Positions 1 to 9,189 are shown, numbered from the stretch's first letter. The stretch: DNA of 64,000 bases from Sphingomonas sp. 37zxx (GCF_000786205.1 NZ_JROH01000009.1:1-64000), one strand, 5' to 3'. A program made the numbers and translations. Notes: generated by a model from the sequence alone, not told the origin.

Positions 1-2
1 AA

Positions 3-1265
3 TATGTCGAGGGGTTATTGGAAGTGCCCAATTGGTCCAATGAGTTAATTAAGTTTAAGATTGCAGCCTATCCTGGTCGGATTTACCTTGGAAAGATAGA
101 TCCGACAAAGATAGACGAGATATACTTAGACTTGTTTAAGCTTTACGGCGAGCGCGATGTTTCAACGATGGAGGAAAAGGGTGCAGACTTTATAAGGCGC
201 CTTATAAACAGCCGCTTTAAGCATTTCCTTGACCGTGACTTTTCTGATTTCTGCGACTCTGATGTCGACAGTATATATCGGGAGTTGTTTTACGCTTCTA
301 TGGCAAACCCAAGAATACTGGGACACCTTCTTACCAATATCCGAGATACTGCAGTAGCTTATGGCAAGCCGGTTCAGCGCCGAGTTGTGCAGGACGCATC
401 TACTAGATATTACGAAGAAAAGGTTGAACCGTATTTCGGAATTCACAAATTTGCACTTGAAAGCTTTTCAGAGCGGGCCTCGAATTTCAGCCTAAAAGAA
501 CTCTTGGAATCGCTAGTAAATCGCGCAGTAGAACTTCGCGATTACAAAGGATCTAAAGTTACCTTGGGAATAAAGGGTCGAACGCCTTCTAGTCACTTTC
601 ATGTAGCAACAGCTTTAGAAGCAGCTCTTAGAACTCTAGAGCTAAACTTTTTTGTTACTCTATACTATGAAATGAAGGATAGAGACGGAAATAAGGTTTC
701 TATTTACGCATTGAACCATGGCCTATGTGGTAAATATTCCATCACTTTTGGTAGGCCGGCCGGACATCGCGAATATCGCCTATATTTCGTTGAACGAATA
801 TTTGATAACACGCCAATAGTGCGGAGCTTTCTTGAGTCAAATCAGGAAATTCGTTGCGATACATGCGGGGTGATACACGGCTTGGACCGACTCGATGGCC
901 TTATGATGTTTGACATGATGTGCCCTGCATGTAAGCGCGGCACCTGTGAGGTTATAAATTTATCTAAGAAATATGAAATGGTTTTAAAAAGTGTGGATCC
1001 TGCTCTTTTGCTTCCGCCAACAGACTTAGGAATGCTTGAGGCTCTTTACACGGAAGGCCGTGAGATGGTTGCCGCAGAAATCGCGGGGGAACTGGATTGC
1101 TCCTACCAACTCATTGGCAAGCGCGGTCGTAACTTGGCGGAAAGGGGGCTAGTGCTGAGAGACAAGAACGACGTTCACCGTCGAGTATTTTCGATTACTG
1201 ATGCTGCAAAGAACGATTATTTTCGATATAATCTTGACCGGTCGTTGAACATTAAAGATCCATAA
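3..1265 (+). CDS. 3' part of an AT-rich gene: probable ATPase C-terminal region + zinc ribbon + winged helix (partial)
   Basis: The reading frame is open to the first base of the window, so the 5' end is probably missing. In-window starts (TTG at 18, GTG at 24 behind AGGGG at 10-14) are possible but less likely, because the first ~100 residues read like the lid region of an AAA/STAND-type ATPase (motif YRELFYASMANPRILGHLL) with no P-loop inside the window. A zinc-ribbon-like pair CDTCG...CPACK lies near two thirds of the length. The last ~80 residues look like a MarR-type winged helix (AAEIAGELDCSYQLIGKRGR...FSITDAAK). Base composition is far more AT-rich than everything downstream: the first 60 bases hold 22 G/C. 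This indicates horizontal acquisition. Family not identified; a defence or mobile-island ATPase is an inference only. Confidence 0.6.
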   Translation, partial: YVEGLLEVPNWSNELIKFKIAAYPGRIYLGKIDPTKIDEIYLDLFKLYGERDVSTMEEKGADFIRRLINSRFKHFLDRDFSDFCDSDVDSIYRELFYASMANPRILGHLLTNIRDTAVAYGKPVQRRVVQDASTRYYEEKVEPYFGIHKFALESFSERASNFSLKELLESLVNRAVELRDYKGSKVTLGIKGRTPSSHFHVATALEAALRTLELNFFVTLYYEMKDRDGNKVSIYALNHGLCGKYSITFGRPAGHREYRLYFVERIFDNTPIVRSFLESNQEIRCDTCGVIHGLDRLDGLMMFDMMCPACKRGTCEVINLSKKYEMVLKSVDPALLLPPTDLGMLEALYTEGREMVAAEIAGELDCSYQLIGKRGRNLAERGLVLRDKNDVHRRVFSITDAAKNDYFRYNLDRSLNIKDP

Positions 1266-1325
1266 CGGCTATGACGGTTCGTGTATTTACTTTAACTTCT
1301 AAGATGACTTTGATAAAATCTACAG

Positions 1326-4300
1326 TTAATGAAAATCCCGCGACTTCGGCAGTACCCGCACATCACGCGGGTGGCGGTCATACACCGGCCGCGCGACTTC
1401 GTCGGCGCGCGATAGCGTCGTCGGGGGCGCGGCGTCGCCCAGCGTGTCGAGCAGCGCGGTGCGGTCGATCACGCGGGCGCCCATCAGGTGGACGACGCCC
1501 TCGGGGCTGCGCTGGACCTCACCCTCGACCAGCATCAGCCGCGCGGTCATCACCTCGCGGCGATAGGTTTCGAACAGCCGCGCCCACAAAACGACGTTGG
1601 TGACGCCGGTTTCGTCCTCGATCGTGACGAAGATCGCATTGCCCTTGCCGGGGCGCTGGCGGACCAGCACGATGCCCGCGGTGCGAAGCCTGGTCCCGGC
1701 CTTGGCCGCGCTGGTCTGCGCGCAGGTGGCGACGCCCTCGGCATCGAGCGCCGCCCGCACGAAGGTCATCGGATGATCCTTCAGCGACAGGCGAAGCGTC
1801 TGGTAATCAATCGCGACTTCCTGCGACGCCGCCATGACGGGCAGCGCCATATCGGGTTCGTCCGCGAGCTCGCGCGCGCGCGCGGCGGCGAACAGCGGCA
1901 GCTCGCCATTGGGGGTGCGGCGCGCCTCCCACAAGGCCTGCCGCCGCCCCAGCCCCAGCGAGCCGAAGGCATCGGCATCGGCAAGCAGGCGAAGCGCGCG
2001 CTGCGGCAGGTCGGCGCGGCGCGCGAGTGCCTCGACGCTGTCGAAGCGGCCGTGCGCGCGGGCGGCGACCAGCGCCTGCGCCCAGGCCTGCCGGAAGCCG
2101 TCCATCTGGCGAAAGCCCAGCCGGATCGCGAGCGCGCCCTGCCCCGGCTGTTTGAGCCCGCCTTCGAGATCATTGTCCCAGATGCTGGCGTTGATGTCGA
2201 TCGGTCGCACCTCGACACCATGTTCGCGCGCGTCGCGCACGAGCTGCGCGGGGGCGTAGAAGCCCATCGGCTGCGAATTGAGCAGCGCGCAGGTGAACAC
2301 CGCGGGCTGGTGGCATTTGATCCACGACGAGACATAGACCAGCCGCGCGAACGACAGCGCGTGGCTTTCGGGAAAGCCATAGCTGCCAAACCCCTCGATC
2401 TGGCGATAGCAACGCTCGGCAAAGGCGCGTTCGTATCCGCGCGCGGTCATGCCATCGACGAGCTTGTCCTTCATCTTGTCGATCCCGCCATGGTTGCGGA
2501 AGGTGGCCATCGCGCGGCGCAACTGGTTCGCCTCGCCCGGCGTGAAGCCCGCCGCGACGATCGCCAGCTTCATCGCCTGTTCCTGAAACAGCGGCACACC
2601 ATACGTCTTGCCGAGCAGGGTGCGAAGCTCGTTCGGGTCGTGCGGCGGCGCGGGCGAGGGATAGTCGACCTTCTCGATCCCGCTGCGGCGGCGAAGATAG
2701 GGGTGGACCATGTCGCCCTCGATCGGGCCGGGGCGGACGATCGCGACCTGGACGGTGAGGTCATAGAGCGAGCGCGGTTTCAGGCGCGGGAGCATGTTGA
2801 TCTGCGCGCGGCTTTCGACCTGGAACACGCCGATGCTGTCGCCCTTGTCGAGCATGGCATAGACTGCGGGGTCGTCGGCCTTGATGTCGACGGTGAGGTC
2901 GTGGTCGCCAAGGCCGTGCTCGCGCATCATCGCGAACGCCTTGCGGATGCAGGTGAGCATGCCCAGCGCGAGGACGTCGACCTTCATCAGCCCCAGCGCG
3001 TCGATATCGTCCTTGTCCCATTCGATGAAGGTGCGGTCGGCCATCGCGCCATTGTGGATCGGGACGGTCTCGTCGAGCCGGTTCTGGGTGAGGATGAAGC
3101 CGCCGACATGCTGCGAGAGATGGCGGGGGAATTCGAGGATCTGATCGACGAGGCTGCGCAGCCGCGCGACATGCGGGTTGGCGGGATCGAAGCCCGATTC
3201 GGTGAAGCGGCGCTCCTCCATGCGGCTGGCGAAGCTGCCCCATACGGTGCCGACCAGCCGCGCGGTCGCGTCCTCCGAAAAGCCAAGCACCTTGCCGACT
3301 TCGCGGACGGCGCTGCGCGGGCGGTAATGGATGACGGTCGCGGCGATCCCTGCCCGCTCGCGGCCATAGCGGGCATAGATATACTGCATCACCTCCTCGC
3401 GGCGTTCATGCTCGAAATCGACGTCGATATCGGGCGGCTCGTGGCGCTCCTCGGACACGAAGCGCGAGAATAGCAAGTCATGCTCGGTCGGATCGACCGA
3501 GGTGACGCCGAGCAGGAAACAGACGATCGAATTGGCCGCAGAGCCGCGCCCCTGGCACAGGATCGGCGGATCGCGGGTGCGCGCGAAGCGAACCAGATCG
3601 TGGACGGTGAGGAAATAATAGGCGTAGTTCTGGCTGGCGATCAGCGCGAATTCCTCGGCCAGCCGGCGGCGGACATCGGCGGGCAGATCGGGGCCATAGC
3701 GCCGGTGCGCCGCCTCGACGACCATATGCTCGAGCCATGCCTGCGGCTGCCAGCCCTCGGGCACCGGCTCGTGCGGATATTCATAGCGCAGATCGTCGAG
3801 GGTGAAGGCGATGCGGTTCAGCAGGTTCAGGCTTTCACCCACCGCCTGCGGGCAATCGCGGAACAGCCGCGCCATTTCGGCACCGGGCTTGAGATAGCGT
3901 TCGGCATTGGCGGTGAGCTTGCGCCCGGCGGCGGCGATCGTCGTCTTTTGCTCGATACAGGTGAGGACGTCGTGGAGCTGGCGCTGATCGGGGGTGGCAT
4001 AGAGCGCATCGTTGGTGGCGAGCAGCGGCAGTCCGGTCCGCTCGGCCAAGTCGATGAGCGCGGCAAGGCGGCGGCGATCGCGGCCCGCGCGGTGCATCGT
4101 CGCGCCGATCCAGACGCGCCCGGGGGCGGCGGCGTGGAGGGTGGCGAGGATTGCCTCCACGTCATTCCCGCGCAGGCGGGAATCCATAGTCTCAGGCGCT
4201 GGTGCGGATGGATTCCCGCCTGCGCGGGAATGACGGAAGGGAACGACGTTGGAGGCTTCGACCGGCGGCTCAGGCCGAACGGGGCCGAGCGGTGGCGTGG

Positions 4301-4712
4301 CCATCACGATCAGCAGCAGATCCTCGCTATACGCCAGCAGATCCTCGAGCCGCAGCACGCAGCCGCCCTTTTGCGCGCGCAGATTGCCCAATGTCAGCAG
4401 CCGGGTCAGCCGGCCCCAGCCGTGGCGCGTCGCGGGATAAGCGAGGATGTCGGGGGTATCATCGGCGAACACCAGCCGCGCGCCGACGACCAGGCGGAAG
4501 TCGATCTCGCCCAGCCCCGCCTCGGCAGCCTTGGCGCGCGCCTGTTTGAGCGCGACGTGCGCGCGCACCACCCCCGCCACGCTGTTGCGGTCGGCGATGC
4601 CGATCCCCGCCATGCCGAGCGCGAAGGCCTGCGCGACCATGTCCGACGGTGCCGACGCCCCGCGCAGGAACGAATAATTGGTCGCCGCCCCGAGTTCGGC
4701 GAACTGCGTCAC
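1326..4712 (-). CDS. dnaE2: Error-prone DNA polymerase DnaE2 (ImuC)
   Basis: C-family DNA polymerase that, with ImuA and ImuB, performs damage-induced mutagenic translesion synthesis. Visible are the N-terminal PHP region (ELGAATNYSFLRGAS, GIADRNSVAGVVRAH), the polymerase motif PDIDVDFEHERREEVM, a helix-hairpin-helix/thumb region and a C-terminal OB fold (TAGIVLVRQRPGKG...FVTIEDETG), ending in the family-typical SRDFH. The frame is open up to 4793, but GTG at 4712 gives the canonical N-terminus (MTQFAELGAATNYSFLRG) and lies 28 bp after the imuB stop. No clear Shine-Dalgarno is present, so coupling to imuB is likely. The product is 1128 residues, slightly long for the family. Part of the excess is an in-frame palindromic insertion at about residues 160-185 (4160-4235). 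Catalytic motifs look intact. Confidence 0.93.
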   Translation of the reverse strand: MTQFAELGAATNYSFLRGASAPSDMVAQAFALGMAGIGIADRNSVAGVVRAHVALKQARAKAAEAGLGEIDFRLVVGARLVFADDTPDILAYPATRHGWGRLTRLLTLGNLRAQKGGCVLRLEDLLAYSEDLLLIVMATPPLGPVRPEPPVEASNVVPFRHSRAGGNPSAPAPETMDSRLRGNDVEAILATLHAAAPGRVWIGATMHRAGRDRRRLAALIDLAERTGLPLLATNDALYATPDQRQLHDVLTCIEQKTTIAAAGRKLTANAERYLKPGAEMARLFRDCPQAVGESLNLLNRIAFTLDDLRYEYPHEPVPEGWQPQAWLEHMVVEAAHRRYGPDLPADVRRRLAEEFALIASQNYAYYFLTVHDLVRFARTRDPPILCQGRGSAANSIVCFLLGVTSVDPTEHDLLFSRFVSEERHEPPDIDVDFEHERREEVMQYIYARYGRERAGIAATVIHYRPRSAVREVGKVLGFSEDATARLVGTVWGSFASRMEERRFTESGFDPANPHVARLRSLVDQILEFPRHLSQHVGGFILTQNRLDETVPIHNGAMADRTFIEWDKDDIDALGLMKVDVLALGMLTCIRKAFAMMREHGLGDHDLTVDIKADDPAVYAMLDKGDSIGVFQVESRAQINMLPRLKPRSLYDLTVQVAIVRPGPIEGDMVHPYLRRRSGIEKVDYPSPAPPHDPNELRTLLGKTYGVPLFQEQAMKLAIVAAGFTPGEANQLRRAMATFRNHGGIDKMKDKLVDGMTARGYERAFAERCYRQIEGFGSYGFPESHALSFARLVYVSSWIKCHQPAVFTCALLNSQPMGFYAPAQLVRDAREHGVEVRPIDINASIWDNDLEGGLKQPGQGALAIRLGFRQMDGFRQAWAQALVAARAHGRFDSVEALARRADLPQRALRLLADADAFGSLGLGRRQALWEARRTPNGELPLFAAARARELADEPDMALPVMAASQEVAIDYQTLRLSLKDHPMTFVRAALDAEGVATCAQTSAAKAGTRLRTAGIVLVRQRPGKGNAIFVTIEDETGVTNVVLWARLFETYRREVMTARLMLVEGEVQRSPEGVVHLMGARVIDRTALLDTLGDAAPPTTLSRADEVARPVYDRHPRDVRVLPKSRDFH
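4160..4235. repeat. Palindromic repeat inserted in frame inside dnaE2
   Basis: Two perfect 28-bp inverted arms, 4160-4187 (CGTCATTCCCGCGCAGGCGG...) and 4208-4235, flank a 20-bp spacer. The arm belongs to the widespread CATTCCCGCG(C)AGGCGGGAATCC family of short interspersed palindromes, whose translations (HSRAGGNP, DSRLRGND) are common in high-GC proteobacteria. It is read through in frame in the PHP-domain part of dnaE2 and adds roughly 25 residues without a stop. Confidence 0.9.
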
Positions 4713-4740
4713 GCGAACAGGCGTATGATGGGCCGTTCGC

Positions 4741-6294
4741 TCACGCGAACAGGCCGTGTACGTACCAGCGAGGATCGGCGGCCTCGCGGCCATAGAGGCC
4801 GTGGCGGAACACCCAGAAGCGACGGCCGCGCGCGTCTTCGATCCGGTAATAATCGCGCGTCAGCCCGCCATTGTCGGCGCGCCGCCACCATTCGGGGGCG
4901 ATCCGCTCAGGCCCTTCGAACCGAGTGATATCGTGCAGCGTGCGCCGCCAGCGAAAGCGGTGCGGCGGGCCGTCGGGGACTTCGGCCATCACCTCGATCG
5001 GCTGTGGCGGATCGAACAAGTGGAGCGGGCGAAGCGGCGGCTCACCGGGCTCGGGGGTGTCCCAGGCGGCGCGGGTGCCGGTATCGACCGCGGGCAGCGT
5101 CAGCACGCCTTGCTCGGGGATATGCGTGTCGCGCGTGGCGAAGCGGCGAATCCGCCCACGCCCCAGCCGCGCGCTCAGGCGATCGACCAAAGCCGCCATC
5201 GCCTCCTCACTGATCGTCCCGCCTTCGAGCTGGAGCTGAGTCGGCGCAAGCAGCTCAATCGCGGGAATCGCCAGGCGGATCATGTCGAAGCCGAAGCCGG
5301 GGTCAATCGGATCGGCGAGCGAATCGACCCGCTCGCCAAACAGCCGCACCAGCATCGCGGCATCGCGCAGCGGCTGGCCGCTTTCGACCGCGAGATCGAA
5401 CATCCGCCCATCGCTGCGGAACAGCCGGACAGCAAAGCGGCGACCGCCCATATGGCGCTCCTCAAGCTCGGTCGCAGCCTGTTGCGCCAGATCACCGATC
5501 GCCGCCAGCGCATCCTGCGTCCGCGCGATCGGCTCGGCGAAGCGGCGCTCGAACAACATCGCAGGCGGCGGGCGGCGCGGCGAGATTCGGCTGTCGGAAG
5601 ACCCGAGCACCCGCGCGAGCATGTCGGTGGTATCCTTGCCGAAGCGCGCCGATACCGGGCCAGGCGGGCGCACCGCCAGATCGCCCAGCGTCTTGAGCCC
5701 GGCGCGGCGAAGCGCGGTTTCGGTCTCGTCGTCGAGCCGCAGCGCCTCGACCCCCAGCCGGCGAAGCGCCGCGTCTTCGCTGGCGGCGGGCGCGGTCTGG
5801 AAGCGGGCGAGCGCCTGCGCGCCCTCGGGACTGGCGGCGAAGGCATGGCGCAGATGCCCGGTCCAGCGCGCCATCCGCGCCTCGACATCGGCGAGCAAGC
5901 CGGCCTCGTCGCCGAACAGATGCGCCGCGCCGGTGATGTCGAGCGTCAGCCCATCGGGCGAATCGAGCGCGACCATCGGAGTATAGCGCTCGCACCCATC
6001 GGCCAGCCGTTCGAGCCAGCCGATATCGGCGACCGGATCGGCATCGAACACCGCCAATTCGGGCACGCGCGCGCGGGCATCGGCGAGCGACAGCCCGGCG
6101 GCAAGCCCCAGCCCCTGCGCGCGTGGATCGACCGCGACAATGCGGATCGCGCCGCGATCCTTTTCGACCAGCGCGAACGGCGCGTCATCAGGCACGTCGC
6201 AATCGGGCACCCCCATCCGCACCAGCCGATCGGCCGGCAGGAAGGGAAACCACAGCGCCAGATAGCGCCGGCGCGCGGAAGCTTGTTTGTTCAC
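4741..6294 (-). CDS. imuB: ImuB, Y-family polymerase-like mutagenesis protein
   Basis: Catalytically inactive Y-family polymerase homologue that bridges the beta clamp, ImuA and DnaE2. The N-terminal RRYLALWFPFLPADRL, the palm-like segment (GLTLDITGAAHLFGDEAGL), an HhH segment (GLKTLGDLAVRPPGPVSARFG) and the C-terminal RRADNGGLTRDYYRIED all match ImuB. The frame extends to 6507, but GTG at 6294 has GGAG about 8 bp upstream and gives a 517-residue protein of usual length. It overlaps the end of imuA by 107 bp and is followed 28 bp later by dnaE2: one SOS operon. Confidence 0.9.
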   Translation of the reverse strand: MNKQASARRRYLALWFPFLPADRLVRMGVPDCDVPDDAPFALVEKDRGAIRIVAVDPRAQGLGLAAGLSLADARARVPELAVFDADPVADIGWLERLADGCERYTPMVALDSPDGLTLDITGAAHLFGDEAGLLADVEARMARWTGHLRHAFAASPEGAQALARFQTAPAASEDAALRRLGVEALRLDDETETALRRAGLKTLGDLAVRPPGPVSARFGKDTTDMLARVLGSSDSRISPRRPPPAMLFERRFAEPIARTQDALAAIGDLAQQAATELEERHMGGRRFAVRLFRSDGRMFDLAVESGQPLRDAAMLVRLFGERVDSLADPIDPGFGFDMIRLAIPAIELLAPTQLQLEGGTISEEAMAALVDRLSARLGRGRIRRFATRDTHIPEQGVLTLPAVDTGTRAAWDTPEPGEPPLRPLHLFDPPQPIEVMAEVPDGPPHRFRWRRTLHDITRFEGPERIAPEWWRRADNGGLTRDYYRIEDARGRRFWVFRHGLYGREAADPRWYVHGLFA

Positions 6295-6964
6295 GATCCC
6301 ACTCCACTCGCCAAACCCCGCTTTGAGCGCGGCCACGCTGGCGCAACAATTCGACTTCGAGCGCGGGATGCCCCGGCGCATCGGCGGCCAGCGGCACCGA
6401 TGCCGCCGCGCGCACCGCCCAGCGAGTCTGCGCGGCGCTGGGCGAAGGTTCGGCGGCGATCCGCAGGATGATCGCGGTGACCCCCGATTCCTCCGCCGCC
6501 AGCGCAAGCCGCCGGCTTGCCGTGAGATCGAGCCGGCGCGGATCGCGCCACAATTCGATCAGCGCGATCCCGACATCGGGGCAGCGCACGACATCGGCAG
6601 CGGCGCGCAGCACCGCGAGCGGATCGGGCAACAGCCCCAGGATCAGCCGATCGGGGTCGATACCGATCTCGACCAACCCAGCGGCATGGAGCTGCCCCCC
6701 CTGCCGATCGGCGGTTTCCTCGCGCAGCCACACGATCCCGCCCCCCAGCCGCCGCGCGAGCATCGCCGCGAACCCCGCCGCGCAGCTCGCATCGGCGGCA
6801 TCGAGCGCGAACACCTCGTGCACCCGCCCGCGCGCCAGCCCGCCGCCCAGCGCCAGGTCGATCGCGGCATGGCCGGTCGCCACGCACGTCGACGCGATCG
6901 AGGGCGGTGGCTCGATCGCGGCAATCCTGCGGCGCAGGTCGCTCAAGGCGGACGACTCGGTCAT
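6188..6964 (-). CDS. imuA: ImuA, RecA-like mutagenesis accessory protein
   Basis: First gene of the imuA-imuB-dnaE2 cassette. The 258-residue product has the SulA/RecA-like fold features of ImuA (TGHAAIDLALGGGLARGRVHEVFA near residue 30, GIVWLREE, ESGVTAIILRI), lacks a good Walker A, and ends in the typical basic tail after the WRVEWD segment. In the mutasome it works with ImuB and DnaE2 and binds RecA in characterised systems. The ATG at 6964 lies only 4 bp from a perfect LexA box. The tail overlaps the imuB start region by 107 bp. Confidence 0.88.
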   Translation of the reverse strand: MTESSALSDLRRRIAAIEPPPSIASTCVATGHAAIDLALGGGLARGRVHEVFALDAADASCAAGFAAMLARRLGGGIVWLREETADRQGGQLHAAGLVEIGIDPDRLILGLLPDPLAVLRAAADVVRCPDVGIALIELWRDPRRLDLTASRRLALAAEESGVTAIILRIAAEPSPSAAQTRWAVRAAASVPLAADAPGHPALEVELLRQRGRAQSGVWRVEWDREQTSFRAPALSGAVVSLPAGRSAGADGGARLRRA

Positions 6965-6968
6965 AATT

Positions 6969-6983
6969 GTTCACTATATGTTC
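6969..6983 (-). promoter_or_regulatory. LexA (SOS) box upstream of imuA
   Basis: The minus strand reads GAACATATAGTGAAC, a perfect match to the alphaproteobacterial LexA consensus GAAC-N7-GAAC (GTTC-N7-GTTC on the other strand). It sits immediately before the imuA start codon, where bound LexA would block transcription of the mutagenesis operon. Confidence 0.92.
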
Positions 6984-7060
6984 TTATCGCGCCGATCGCC
7001 GAGCCGAGTCAATCGAACTTGAGATTCGCCTGTCACGGAGCCTTTGCAAACGGCAGAATA

Positions 7061-7074
7061 TTAGCCTAGACTAA
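7061..7074. promoter_or_regulatory. Near-perfect palindrome just upstream of the TonB-dependent receptor
   Basis: TTAGCCTAGACTAA is a 14-bp palindrome with one mismatched pair, ending 6 bp before the ATG at 7081, exactly where a Shine-Dalgarno would be expected (none is visible). It could be a repressor operator or part of a leaderless or weak initiation region. The regulator is unknown. Confidence 0.35.
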
Positions 7075-7080
7075 CATATC

Positions 7081-9189
7081 ATGCCGAAGGTTATTTTGAA
7101 CCCTATCGTCCTGCTGATCGGACTGGCTGCGCCGCTGCCAGCGCACGCGCAAACGCTTGCCGAATCCGCGCCCGGCGAGCAGATCGTCGTCACCGGCACC
7201 CGCACCCCGCGAACCGTGCGCGATGCGCCGATCCGCACCGACATCATCGGCGAAACCGTGCTCACCTCCGCCGCGCCGCGAAACCTTGCCGATGCGCTCG
7301 ATTATCTTGCGGGCGCGCGCACCGAGAATAATTGCCAGAATTGCAACACGACTGAAATCCAGCTGCTCGGCCTGCCGGGGGCGTATAACCAGATCCTGCT
7401 CGATGGCCTGCCACTCGTGTCGGGAGTCGCGGCGGTTTATGGCGTCGAGCAATTTCCGGCGGTGCTGATCGATCGGATCGAAGTGGTGAAGGGCGGCGGA
7501 TCGGCGCTGTACGGCCCCGGCGCGCTGGCGGGCGTCGTCAACCTGCTGCCGATCAAGCCGACGCGATCCGAGTTGCGCGGCCAATTTTATTATGCACGGC
7601 CGGGGGCGAGCGATGCGCTGTCGGGGTCACTCGTCGGCACGCTCGCGCTGCGACCGGGATCGACCATCACCGCTTATGGCCAGGCCGAGGACAGCCCGGC
7701 GGTGGACCTGAATGGCGACGGCTATAGCGAATTGGCGCAGCGCCGTTTGTATACCGCCGGGTTGCGCGCAACCATCGAAAGCGCCGCCGGCAGCATCGTC
7801 GCGCTGGATTACCAGTTTACCGACGAAGCACGGCGCGGCGGCAACCTGCTGGATCAGCCAGCGTATCTTGCCAACATCGCCGAGGAGATCGACAGCCGCG
7901 CGCACCGCGCCAGCATCAGTGTCACCCAGCCACTGGGCGAGGCCACGCTCACCGGCGTCTATGCGCTGTCGGCGCTCGATCGCGACAGCTTTTATGGCGG
8001 GTTGGGCGAGGTCGAGACCGATCCCGCCGCCCCCGGTTTCGACGCCGCCGCGCTGGCCGATGCCGCCGCGATCAGCCGGCGGCAATATGGCACCACCCGC
8101 GACACGCTGCATTTCGGCGAGGTGCGCCTCGCCTCGACCCGCGGCGCGCATGATCTGCTCGGCGGGGTGCAATATCGCACCGAAACCGTAGACGACCGCA
8201 ATGTCGATCTGGACCTCGCGGTGCTGGCCACGCTCAACGCGGGCAGTTTTTCGACACTCGGCGCGTTCGTGCAGGACGAATGGACGCTGACCGAGGGGCT
8301 GCGGCTGCTATTGGGGGCGCGGATCGATAAAAGCTCGGTGCTCGACCGGGCGATCGTTTCGCCGCGCATGGGCTTGTGGTGGTCGCCCTCGCCCGAATGG
8401 GTGGTGCGCGCCAATTATTCGACCGGCTATCGCGCGCCCGAAATCTTCAGCGAAGACGTCCATGTCGCGACGCTGGGGGCCGATCCGATCCGGGTCCGAA
8501 ACGCGGCGGGGCTTCGGCCCGAAAAGGCCGGATCGTTCGCAATCGGCTTCGATTGGCGACCGGCCTGGAGCGACGGCGCGCTGACGATCGATGGCCAGGC
8601 CTATCGCACCGTCATTCGCGACACGTTTTTCCTGGGCGATATTCGCAGCGGCGAGGATGGGGCGTTGTTTCAGCTGCGCGAAAATGCCGGCGGCAGCAAC
8701 GTGACCGGTGCCGAGCTGAACTTCAGCTACCGCGCCAGCGAGCGATTGCAATTGATCGCCGGCGGGGCGTGGCTTCGCGCGCGCTATGATACGGGCCAGA
8801 TCGTGTTCGACGATGGCGCGCGGCAACTGGCCACGCGCGACTATCTGAAAAGCCCGAACTGGAGCGCGGTGGGCCAGGTGATCTGGCGGGTCGACGAGCG
8901 GCTCGATGCCTTTGCGGCGCTGCGCTATACCGGGCCGATGGACGTGCTGAACAACCGCATCGGGGCCATTCGCCGCACACCGTCGTTCGTGGTCGCCGAT
9001 CTCACCGCCACGCGGCATATCCCGCTGAATGCGGCGGGTGACCGCGAGATCGACCTGACCTTCGGGTTGAAGAATGCAACCGATGCGCGGCAACGCGACC
9101 TGGAGGTCGGCGCGGCGCGCGACAGCGATTATGTCTATGGTCCGCGCAACCCGCGCACCTTGTTCATGCAGGCACGTGCGCTGTTCTAG
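7081..9189 (+). CDS. TonB-dependent outer-membrane receptor
   Basis: The 702-residue product has a signal peptide (cleavage after AHA, about residue 22), a TonB-box-like segment (EQIVVTGTR), a plug domain (RNLADALDYLAGA, GLPGAYNQILLDGLPL, RIEVVKGGGSALYGPGALAGVVNL) and a beta-barrel ending in the aromatic terminal strand TLFMQARALF. The plug carries an unusual NNCQNCNT motif with a CxxC pair. The protein takes up an iron complex, vitamin, metal or similar ligand; the substrate cannot be read from sequence. A thioredoxin-like gene overlaps its 3' end. Confidence 0.88.
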   Translation: MPKVILNPIVLLIGLAAPLPAHAQTLAESAPGEQIVVTGTRTPRTVRDAPIRTDIIGETVLTSAAPRNLADALDYLAGARTENNCQNCNTTEIQLLGLPGAYNQILLDGLPLVSGVAAVYGVEQFPAVLIDRIEVVKGGGSALYGPGALAGVVNLLPIKPTRSELRGQFYYARPGASDALSGSLVGTLALRPGSTITAYGQAEDSPAVDLNGDGYSELAQRRLYTAGLRATIESAAGSIVALDYQFTDEARRGGNLLDQPAYLANIAEEIDSRAHRASISVTQPLGEATLTGVYALSALDRDSFYGGLGEVETDPAAPGFDAAALADAAAISRRQYGTTRDTLHFGEVRLASTRGAHDLLGGVQYRTETVDDRNVDLDLAVLATLNAGSFSTLGAFVQDEWTLTEGLRLLLGARIDKSSVLDRAIVSPRMGLWWSPSPEWVVRANYSTGYRAPEIFSEDVHVATLGADPIRVRNAAGLRPEKAGSFAIGFDWRPAWSDGALTIDGQAYRTVIRDTFFLGDIRSGEDGALFQLRENAGGSNVTGAELNFSYRASERLQLIAGGAWLRARYDTGQIVFDDGARQLATRDYLKSPNWSAVGQVIWRVDERLDAFAALRYTGPMDVLNNRIGAIRRTPSFVVADLTATRHIPLNAAGDREIDLTFGLKNATDARQRDLEVGAARDSDYVYGPRNPRTLFMQARALF

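Noticed and set aside
1271-1603. 110-codon open frame starting in the AT-rich junction and running antisense into dnaE2
   Set aside because: Mostly antisense to the dnaE2 3' end, Arg/Pro/Gly-rich, no ribosome site.
1488-3473. 661-codon open frame antisense to dnaE2
   Set aside because: Mirror of a high-GC gene; composition (His, Arg, Asp rich), no domain, and the opposite strand encodes a complete polymerase.
4160-4235. dnaE2 as a pseudogene because of the inserted palindrome
   Set aside because: The insert keeps the frame and all catalytic motifs are present on both sides.
4756-6471. 571-codon open frame antisense to imuB
   Set aside because: Same codon-bias artefact; no family resemblance, and the SOS operon on the other strand is certain.
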